Source: Bacillus vallismortis | GTDB taxonomy: Bacteria > Bacillota > Bacilli > Bacillales > Bacillaceae | Direction of reading: 5' to 3' | DNA: 64,000 nucleotides | Assembly: GCF_004116955.1 (NCBI RefSeq) | Contig: NZ_CP026362.1 | Location: 1,466,501-1,530,500 of the forward strand | Translations under genes and position numbers: made by a program | The notes under the pieces: model-generated | The model's database searches: none | Told to the model about the DNA's origin: nothing | What the model saw: the letters and a program-made list of their open reading frames with translations, nothing else | Shown here: piece by piece, positions 57,410 through 64,000 of the stretch | How positions within the stretch are numbered: position 1 is the stretch's first letter | Layout of the letters: each line of letters opens with the position of its first letter

Positions 57410-59050
57410 TTAGGTTCTTTCATTTGAGCGAATATATGTAATGATGTAATGGACAGTTAAAAATTTCAATCCAAACAGCCACATGTGATGAACAGCGGTT
57501 AATCTGTTGTCATGTGCAGCTTCTATCAGAAAGGTCTCAGATAATGGAAGCGGAAATGTCCCCGCTCTGGTTTGCAGATAAATCCCCTCATCCCCAGCTC
57601 TGTTTTTTCTCCGCTTGCTTGTCAAAACCAGTTTTTCCTGATGATGATAAGGCTTTAAAATGCCTGTCATGCTGCTGAATGGGAGCGGGAGAGAGATGTT
57701 CATATATCCCTCTTCATTTGAGCGATACACAGAATACAGAGCGGTAAAAATGGTTTCGTTTTTTTCGTTTGTTCTGATCCAGGCCCGCACTCTTTTTCTG
57801 CCGTCTTTTTTCGAATGAACACCCTTTATCTTGCTGTACATTTTATACCAGTCAGGGTTCGTCGACAAATGAATTTGTCCGGTTCTTTTGCTAATCCACT
57901 CGTAAACAACAGCAAGCGGCCGAAACCACGTGCTCCACGCCACTTTTGCCTTCACATCATACTCAACGGTTTGTTCATAAAACGATAGAATGAACGGCGC
58001 CAGTTTTTCAGGTGAAAAGTCTTTTGAGCGAAGGCTTCTCATATCATCCACAAGCCCTCTGTATTGGACGTTATTTTCAGCTTGAATATGAGCTAAAAAG
58101 TCTTTTCCAATCTTTCTTTTTCCGTAGATACGACTGAACGTCTTTACACTGGCCGCATCAAAAGGCTTCGGGCCTTCTATTCTCCATCCGATTAGTGCAG
58201 GCAATATCACGGCAAATGCGTTGACAAAACCGTGAATCCAAATCATCTGATTGATGGTCAGTGTCACTTCCTGCCGAAATACACCAAGTGAATAAATCAT
58301 CGAGAATGTGATTGTCACCATTAAAACGGCAGAAGAAAGCCGAATAAGGATTTTCCCAATCTTATTGCGAAAAGCTGTGGTGAGCACCAAATATGCTTGA
58401 AGATAAAGCGCCGCCATATAGAGGCCAACTGCAATGACATCAAGTATTTTGGAATATGAAATCCCAAGCGCGATAAGAATGGGTGAAAACAAAATCACCC
58501 ATGTCATCCAACTGTACAACAGCCGATTTTTTCTGGTGATTCTCCCGAGCAAGCCGTTAAAGATGGGGATCAGAAAAGCTGAATAGTGGAAGTGGACTGC
58601 AGTCAGCAAAATGATGAGAGGGCTAAATTGCATGAATTGCAAATGTGCAGCATAAGCAAAAAACCAAAACCCTCCGCCCGCCAAATAGATAAGCCCGAAC
58701 AAAATTGATGTCTCTTCGATTCTATGTATCTTTGTATCCCGTAACCGAAGGAGCGCGTACAACGCCAAAAAAACGGTGTAGATCCACCAGACCAGAGCGA
58801 ACCACCCGACGTCTGTCACTAGAGCCAGCACCGCAAAGAAAGCGGCTGCCGGATAGCATCGCACGAAGCCACATTCCAGAAATTGAACAGCCTTAAGCGG
58901 CGATTGATGAAACACAAAAGGAAAAATCCCCGGCACAAAAAATAGGATGGATAACAATACAAGTGCCTCAGCCACTGATAAATCGGGTGCTTCCGCAGCA
59001 AGAAATCCTATAAATAAAAGCGTACTGATCATGCCATTTAGTTTTAACAT
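57410..59050 (-). CDS. yndJ: Polytopic membrane protein YndJ
   Basis: 546 residues. About 10 transmembrane helices fill the first 300 residues (e.g. FAYAAHLQFMQFSPLIILLTAVHFHYSAFLIP region). A soluble C-terminal domain of about 240 residues follows (KTFSRIYGKRKIGKDFLAHI, RVRAWIRTNEKNETIFTALY). Its His-rich membrane segment (HLQFM, HFHYSAF) resembles the YndJ-like family of unknown function. It overlaps the end of yndH by 7 nt, so the two are translationally coupled. Confidence 0.85.
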   Translation of the reverse strand: MLKLNGMISTLLFIGFLAAEAPDLSVAEALVLLSILFFVPGIFPFVFHQSPLKAVQFLECGFVRCYPAAAFFAVLALVTDVGWFALVWWIYTVFLALYALLRLRDTKIHRIEETSILFGLIYLAGGGFWFFAYAAHLQFMQFSPLIILLTAVHFHYSAFLIPIFNGLLGRITRKNRLLYSWMTWVILFSPILIALGISYSKILDVIAVGLYMAALYLQAYLVLTTAFRNKIGKILIRLSSAVLMVTITFSMIYSLGVFRQEVTLTINQMIWIHGFVNAFAVILPALIGWRIEGPKPFDAASVKTFSRIYGKRKIGKDFLAHIQAENNVQYRGLVDDMRSLRSKDFSPEKLAPFILSFYEQTVEYDVKAKVAWSTWFRPLAVVYEWISKRTGQIHLSTNPDWYKMYSKIKGVHSKKDGRKRVRAWIRTNEKNETIFTALYSVYRSNEEGYMNISLPLPFSSMTGILKPYHHQEKLVLTSKRRKNRAGDEGIYLQTRAGTFPLPLSETFLIEAAHDNRLTAVHHMWLFGLKFLTVHYIITYIRSNERT

Positions 59051-59664
59051 GATTTCTTCGCTTCTTCCTGAAATGTTCCTTTATAAAAGAAAAGAGTGCC
59101 GAGAATTGTATTTTGCACATGTACTTGAATGGTGAAGCAATTCTTGCTTTCATCAAACGATTCGGAAACAACAGATGTCCCCGTCAGCCATTTTGGCAGC
59201 GGTATTCGTTTTCCGCATAACAACAGCCATTGCTTTCCCGATGTAATTGTCAGAGAGCCGTCAAGAGCAGCCTCAAACGCTAAAACAGAGAGCAAAAGAT
59301 GAGGACTGCCGAAGAAATCGAGTATTCTGTCGTCTTTTTCGTCATATACCATGATCGCGTCAAAGAAACGTTTTTTGCCTTTAAAGAAAAATGTACGGTT
59401 CCATTCTATTCCGATGGTGTCCCGATACAGAAGACTAGCTTTATTTTGTATCGTAAAAGGGATGTCTTTGCCTCTTTCTGAAAAGAAGCACCTGAAAAAA
59501 ACACCCAGCTTTAACAGCATTCTGACCAGAAAAGAGCCTCCGCTTATTTCTGACATCGTTCCTGTTCCGCTGAATGTATGAGATTCGTCTAATTGATATC
59601 GTTTTTGCAATTTGGGATGCAGCAAATGATAGTTCTTGATCGTTTTTTCATAAATCGAGCTCAC
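59044..59664 (-). CDS. yndH: Conserved protein YndH (DUF4166)
   Basis: 206 residues from GTG 59664, 4 nt past the yndG stop; longer readings overlap yndG. Soluble, beta-rich (DGSLTITSGKQWLLLCGKRI, then PLPKWLTGTS), with a GTGTMSEISGG turn. DUF4166 family, often next to or fused with membrane enzymes of YndJ type. Function unknown. Confidence 0.78.
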   Translation of the reverse strand: MSSIYEKTIKNYHLLHPKLQKRYQLDESHTFSGTGTMSEISGGSFLVRMLLKLGVFFRCFFSERGKDIPFTIQNKASLLYRDTIGIEWNRTFFFKGKKRFFDAIMVYDEKDDRILDFFGSPHLLLSVLAFEAALDGSLTITSGKQWLLLCGKRIPLPKWLTGTSVVSESFDESKNCFTIQVHVQNTILGTLFFYKGTFQEEAKKSC

Positions 59665-59668
59665 AATG

Positions 59669-60508
59669 TCACTTCTTTCTTTTTCGTTTTGTGTGACGGG
59701 CACTGGGGAGCTGAACACTAAGAACGCCGCTTGCCGCAGAACACACACTCAACAGGATTGATAATAATACCTCGGAATGTAAAAAAGCGAATCCAGCAAA
59801 GAGACCAGCCTGGACAGCATGAAGGACCCATTTTCTCTTTAAGGGAATAAGCCACAAAATACCCAATCCTATCTTCGCTGTTCCTGTAAAAATACTAGTT
59901 TCAAAACCCGTAAAGCCCTGATGAAACCAAAACAGACTAAAAATTAAACACATCAAAACATAGACAATAGCAGATCGGATGAAGTGTTTCGGATGTTTAT
60001 TTTGAACAATCCAAAGCCTTAATGCGTCAAAGCTCCATGCAGTCACCCAGCCAAGCAGCGGCCGAAAAAACAAACGATCAATCCATCTTCCAGGCAGTCC
60101 GTAGGCTGTTTTGTACTGGTACTGTGTTAAAAATGTCATTTTCCCGTTGTCTCTTTGTATATACTTCCAGTAGCCATTCCCGCGCCGAATCAGGGATAAC
60201 GGATGATCAGAGCCAAAAGCCAGTGAGGACACTCTTTCAGATGAACATTTGTCGAAAACACCGACTGTTTCTCCTGTACCCGATACCTTTAACCCAAAGC
60301 CTACCCTTGTTTCGTAAAGAAACTTCTGCTTTTCGTCTGGCTGCTTAGGCAAATATGTGATATTTGAAAACCGGAGATCCCATTCTTTATGCAGTGCTGG
60401 GGTTTGCGTATATTCCCAGAGCTTATCCAGATCAGATCTCATTTCGATTTCTACATAAATCGGTTTCTGTCTCGTCTCACAGCCCCTCCTCCCTTCTATT
60501 TCAAGCAA
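59669..60508 (-). CDS. yndG: YndG, SRPBCC-like domain plus membrane helices
   Basis: 279 residues in the open frame. The N-terminal 140 residues look like a START/SRPBCC ligand-binding domain (PIYVEIEMRSDLDKLWEYTQ, HKEWDLRFSNITYL, GTGETVGVFD). The rest carries about four transmembrane helices. The start is unclear: the frame begins with a TTG at 60508, but the strong ribosome site GGAGGAGGGG (60483-60493) faces a GTG at 60480 in a different frame. A one-base indel near the start is possible. First gene of yndG-yndH-yndJ-yndK. Confidence 0.75.
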   Translation of the reverse strand: MLEIEGRRGCETRQKPIYVEIEMRSDLDKLWEYTQTPALHKEWDLRFSNITYLPKQPDEKQKFLYETRVGFGLKVSGTGETVGVFDKCSSERVSSLAFGSDHPLSLIRRGNGYWKYIQRDNGKMTFLTQYQYKTAYGLPGRWIDRLFFRPLLGWVTAWSFDALRLWIVQNKHPKHFIRSAIVYVLMCLIFSLFWFHQGFTGFETSIFTGTAKIGLGILWLIPLKRKWVLHAVQAGLFAGFAFLHSEVLLSILLSVCSAASGVLSVQLPSARHTKRKRKK

Positions 60509-60579
60509 TTCTATATTAGCATATTGATCCTTTTAAAAAAGGGACATATCCCAAAAAAAGTATTTTCATCCTGAAAAAT

Positions 60580-60617
60580 GCATAAGAAAAAGAAGAGATG
60601 TTTTCTTCTCTTCTTTT
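60580..60617 (-). terminator. Terminator of yndD-yndE-yndF
   Basis: Minus-strand stem AAGAAGAG / CTCTTCTT, followed by TTTTTCTT. Confidence 0.65.
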
Positions 60618-60636
60618 TAAAGAGCTATGTGATCCA

Positions 60637-61851
60637 TTACTGGGTTTTAACCGTTCCATAATGAGTAATTGTGACGTTGACGCTGTACGTGATCGCAGCC
60701 TTACTGAAGGTGTCTTCCCAGTTCTTTTTCACCTTTTTCCATAAGTCAGGATGTTCCAGTCTTAATGATTCGTCAAAACCCGCAACATCAGCTTTATACT
60801 CTTTCTGGATTTTTTTTAATACATGGCCGACTATTTTTTTCACTTCGTTTTCAATATTCGTCTCAATGCGTTCTATAAACTGGGTGTCCAACGTTTCATT
60901 GGTTTTCCAGTTTTCAACCAAGTCCCCTTCTGATTCAATGTCAATATGGAATGAGATATCCGTTCCTTTTACGATAGGCTTGATTTTGCTTTTTATATCA
61001 TTGATATCGTACGCAATAATCTGCCCGCTCTTTTTATCATGGGCTTTGACAACTCCGCCTTTGCCTTCCCCGGCTATCCATGTAATCCCCTCCGTTTCAT
61101 ACTCATCTAAAGAACCGATCATTTTTTTTGATTTCCCATTAATGACCGTTGCTCCGGAATACTTGACCGCTCCATTTGCCGAGACCACATTTTGCAGTAA
61201 AAAGCTGCTGCCAGAATGCAGTTTGCCGATTAGCTTCGCAAGTGTTACAGGGCGCAGTATTCTGGAAACTTTATGTTCATTCTCAGCTAATCCAGTCAGC
61301 CGAAATGCCGGAATCTCACCACTCTCTTTCAGCTGGAGGGCATCTCTCGCCTTCCCTTTTGCAGATAAAACAAGACAGCTCAGCCTAATTTCATTATCAC
61401 GAACAAATTGATCCAGCATTTTGTCCATCGGGTATGTACGCAATACATCTTCACTCATCACAACCACTTTTAAATGCGGGCTGAACACTTCACGGTCCCT
61501 TCTTAACGCAACCTCGCTCCCAATCTGCTGTAACGAATCCCCTGTTTCACTAATATTTTGATACGCTTTTTGCGTTCCTTGTCCGCCACCGCCTCCTCCG
61601 CTTTGTCCCGCGCCGGCCACTTTTTCATTAACAAATTGATAAGTCAGCGTCATGTTGTCTTTTTTCGGGTAGCTCCCCCCCTCTTCTTTTAGCTCTTTCT
61701 CAATATTTGTTTCCTTTCCTTTATCGATTGCGATAGCGAATGTGAGACCTAGCTCTTCTATTTCCCGGCTGCTCCAGCATCCTGTTGCAAAAGTCATTAG
61801 CGAACAAACTATGACAATAGCGGTTACTGGGTGTTTGAGTTTACGTTTCAC
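60637..61851 (-). CDS. yndF: Spore germination lipoprotein, Ger(x)C family
   Basis: 404 residues. Lipoprotein signal with lipobox ATGCWSSREIEELG, where the Cys near residue 25 would be diacylated. GerAC-type domains follow (RDREVFSPHLKVVVMSEDVL; DQFVRDNEIRLSCLVLS). The C-terminal domain carries FSKAAITYSVNVTITHYG. C subunit of the YndDEF germinant receptor of the inner spore membrane. Overlaps the end of yndE by 11 nt. Confidence 0.93.
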   Translation of the reverse strand: MKRKLKHPVTAIVIVCSLMTFATGCWSSREIEELGLTFAIAIDKGKETNIEKELKEEGGSYPKKDNMTLTYQFVNEKVAGAGQSGGGGGGQGTQKAYQNISETGDSLQQIGSEVALRRDREVFSPHLKVVVMSEDVLRTYPMDKMLDQFVRDNEIRLSCLVLSAKGKARDALQLKESGEIPAFRLTGLAENEHKVSRILRPVTLAKLIGKLHSGSSFLLQNVVSANGAVKYSGATVINGKSKKMIGSLDEYETEGITWIAGEGKGGVVKAHDKKSGQIIAYDINDIKSKIKPIVKGTDISFHIDIESEGDLVENWKTNETLDTQFIERIETNIENEVKKIVGHVLKKIQKEYKADVAGFDESLRLEHPDLWKKVKKNWEDTFSKAAITYSVNVTITHYGTVKTQ

Positions 61852-62932
61852 CTCTTTTCCTCCATTTCGATATGACTAAAAGCAAAATCGGCAAAGCGCC
61901 AAATATATACAAAGCTAGATGACTGACCAAATCGCCCAAAATAAACACATCATTTTCATTTTTGGGCATGCAAGAAAGAATAAAAACAACAGGAAGCAGC
62001 CCAAACATGCAAGAAATCGGTTTCTTTTTGAAAACTTGCGAGACACCCAAGGAAGCTGCATAAAAAGTGATAGTGAACGTGGCGAAAAGCTGCATAATCC
62101 AAATGACCAGAAGGAATGATTCGAACCGCTCAAATATTAAACCAGATATTTCAAAGCTTCTCATCAGGTCAAGCGCCGGCCATGTTCTCGTTACAACACC
62201 ATCAACAGATATGGCACCGATCACCATAACCACGGTAATAATATAAAAACATGTCACAACGCCTGTCCCGATTATAACCGCTTTCACTGCTTTTTTCGGT
62301 TTCTTCATAAACGCTACTAAAATGAGCATAATTTCAGAACATGTAAACGAAAGGGCCGTTGTTTTCACTCCTTTGAGAACCGGCATGATTCCATCTCCTA
62401 ATACAGGGCGTAAATTGTTAACCTCAAATATGCCTATACTCATAAGAGCTACAGTTAAAAAGATGATGACCGTAACCGGAAAGATCATTTCAAACAGCCG
62501 GGCAATAGGATCAAGACCTTGTGTAATCGAATATAGCCCGATCCAAAGAACCGTCATGACAATGGCCCACGATGGAGTCCCTTCAAGGAGAAAAAACACA
62601 ACAATTTCTGACATCACTCTCACTTCAAAGGCACTGAGAGTTAAAAAATAAGTAATGAAAATGAGACTGATGAAAGCACCGAGCCATTTGCCCACAATAT
62701 GGCCGGAATATTCATAAAACGTCTCCTTAGGATACTGCTGGCTTAATTTGACGATGACTATTCCGGCAATGATCGCGATACCCCCGCCTAATAAAACGGA
62801 AATCCATCCATCAGGGGATTTTGTTTGTTCTGTCACTGTCCGAGGGAGCGTAAGAACTCCTGCAGCGAGCATATAATTAATGATGATCACCGTTGCTTGT
62901 GCGGTAGTAATTTTACTCTTTGGGCTGGACAT
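61841..62932 (-). CDS. yndE: Spore germination permease, GerAB family
   Basis: 363 residues, about ten transmembrane helices, APC-superfamily fold (IIINYMLAAGVLTLPRTVTEQ; GWISVLLGGGIAIIAGIVIV; SFTCSEIMLILVAFMKKPKK). B subunit, thought to bind the germinant in GerA-type receptors. Starts 27 nt after yndD. Confidence 0.94.
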   Translation of the reverse strand: MSSPKSKITTAQATVIIINYMLAAGVLTLPRTVTEQTKSPDGWISVLLGGGIAIIAGIVIVKLSQQYPKETFYEYSGHIVGKWLGAFISLIFITYFLTLSAFEVRVMSEIVVFFLLEGTPSWAIVMTVLWIGLYSITQGLDPIARLFEMIFPVTVIIFLTVALMSIGIFEVNNLRPVLGDGIMPVLKGVKTTALSFTCSEIMLILVAFMKKPKKAVKAVIIGTGVVTCFYIITVVMVIGAISVDGVVTRTWPALDLMRSFEISGLIFERFESFLLVIWIMQLFATFTITFYAASLGVSQVFKKKPISCMFGLLPVVFILSCMPKNENDVFILGDLVSHLALYIFGALPILLLVISKWRKRGET

Positions 62933-62959
62933 AAGCTTAGCACCATCCTGTCGAGGTCA

Positions 62960-64000
62960 TCATTTCACCCGTTTTGCATTATCTGTATTCATGATTTTCG
63001 GCCTGCGCTTCATGACTAAGAGAGGCATTCTGATGATAAAATCCTTCCAATCTTTCACATAATAAGGGACCGCTGGGCTTGCGTATGGAAGGCCAAAGCT
63101 TTTCAATTTTACGACATGGCTGCTTAAAAGCAGATAATACATAATGACACCAAATAACCCAAACACCGCCGCGCAAAACATCGCGCCAAACCGAAGCACC
63201 CGAAGCGCAATGCCTGTACTGTAATGCGGGATGGCAAATGAAGAAATGGCTGTGAGCGCAACGACAATGACCATGATTGGGCTGACAATACCCGCTTGCA
63301 CAGCTGCTTCCCCGATAATTAACCCGCCAACGATGCCTATTGCAGGTCCGATGGGCTTTGGCAGACGAAGCCCCGCTTCCCGTAAAATTTCGATCGCAAT
63401 TTCCATAAATAAAGCTTCAATGAGTGAGGGAAACGGAACACCCTGACGCGTCCCGGAAATTGAAATGGCCAGTTTGGTCGGAATTAACCCCGGATGAAAA
63501 GAAATAAATGATATATATAAAGCCGGTGCAAATAAGGTTATGATTGCCGCAATGAACCTCAACAATCTGATGAACGAGCTTGGGAACCACCTTTCATAAT
63601 AATCTTCAGGCGATTGAAGCACCATGCTGAAAGTAACCGGAACAAGCAAAGCAAACGGAGTGCCGTCAAGCAGAATGGCTACTCGCCCTTCCATTAATCC
63701 GCTGATGACGCGATCAGGCCGTTCTGTACCTTGTACTTGCGGAAAGGGACTGAGATAATTGTCCTCGATTAGCTGTTCAACATAGCCAGATTCCGGCAGA
63801 TGGTCGATCTCGATTCCTTTCACTCTTTTTTTTACTTCCTCGACCACTTCTGGATCTGCTATGTCATTCATGTAAGCGATGATTAAATCCTTTTTTAGCC
63901 GTGTCCCTACTTCAAATTTCTGAAATGTCAATTGATCATTTTTCCCTTGCTGCCTTAAAAGAGCTGTATTCGTACTCAACTCTTCTGTAAAGCCCGTCCG
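62960..64000 (-). CDS. yndD: Spore germination receptor A subunit, GerAA family (5' end outside window)
   Basis: The frame is open to the window edge, so only the C-terminal 346 residues are seen. GerAA features: [52 protein letters not shown], then membrane helices with [20 protein letters not shown] and [23 protein letters not shown] subunit of the YndD-YndE-YndF receptor; the operon is expected to be forespore-specific, with its promoter beyond the window. Confidence 0.94.
   Translation of the reverse strand, partial: RTGFTEELSTNTALLRQQGKNDQLTFQKFEVGTRLKKDLIIAYMNDIADPEVVEEVKKRVKGIEIDHLPESGYVEQLIEDNYLSPFPQVQGTERPDRVISGLMEGRVAILLDGTPFALLVPVTFSMVLQSPEDYYERWFPSSFIRLLRFIAAIITLFAPALYISFISFHPGLIPTKLAISISGTRQGVPFPSLIEALFMEIAIEILREAGLRLPKPIGPAIGIVGGLIIGEAAVQAGIVSPIMVIVVALTAISSFAIPHYSTGIALRVLRFGAMFCAAVFGLFGVIMYYLLLSSHVVKLKSFGLPYASPAVPYYVKDWKDFIIRMPLLVMKRRPKIMNTDNAKRVK

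Noticed and set aside
60671..61411. 246-codon + strand frame opposite yndF
   Set aside because: No ribosome site, and fully antisense to a well-supported Ger(x)C gene; it arises from the codon bias of that gene.

Overview
This window is chromosomal DNA of a Bacillus subtilis-group organism. The gene order is collinear with the pps-yng-xyn-par-yne-citB-tkt-lexA-ynd segment known from B. subtilis. The genes found also point there: plipastatin/fengycin synthetase, small acid-soluble spore proteins (SspN, Tlp, SspO, SspP), CotM, SirA, a Spo0E-type phosphatase, a GerA-type receptor operon, AGGAGG ribosome sites and a sigma-W type promoter. I cannot assign the species inside the group from sequence alone.

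Layout. 1-10957: the 3' part of ppsD and all of ppsE, the end of the plipastatin (fengycin) NRPS line. 11066-13143: yngL and yngK. 13258-13826: a GNAT acetyltransferase broken by two frameshifts. 14226-21899: yngJ-yngI-yngHA-yngHB-yngG-yngF-yngE, a full isovalerate/leucine catabolic operon (acyl-CoA dehydrogenase, CoA ligase, split biotin carboxylase, HMG-CoA lyase, hydratase, carboxyltransferase), with a candidate cre inside it. 22073-25298: nrnB facing the yngA-yngB-yngC cluster, in which yngB carries a 4-bp duplication that breaks its frame. 26045-31039: xylan and cellulose degradation (xynD, xynC, eglS). 31356-38180: alsT with a TnrA/GlnR-type box, two small membrane-protein genes, and topoisomerase IV (parE-parC). 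38575-51779: yneT, plsY, yneR, yneQ, yneP, the spore genes tlp-sspN, an FbpB-like gene, yneN, citB with a CcpC dyad, sspO-sspP, cotM, yneK, the ccdA-ccdB-ccdC cluster, ynzD, yneF, sirA and tkt. 51948-54000: the SOS locus, yneA-yneB-ynzC divergent from lexA with three LexA boxes between them. 54001-64000: an accessory-like stretch with a candidate small RNA, an unknown secreted protein, fosB, yndM, yndL, yndK, yndJ, yndH, yndG and the germination receptor yndD-yndE-yndF (yndD runs off the window).

Most of the window is well-known core chromosome, and I found no evidence of a new multi-gene system. The best candidate for something undescribed is a compact, promoter- and terminator-bounded transcription unit of about 70 nt on the minus strand after lexA. 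It carries an anti-Shine-Dalgarno stretch and encodes no plausible protein. Next are an 18-bp tandem duplication that copies the -35 element of the sigma-W promoter of fosB, the frame-breaking duplication in yngB, and the unrecognised secreted protein beside fosB.
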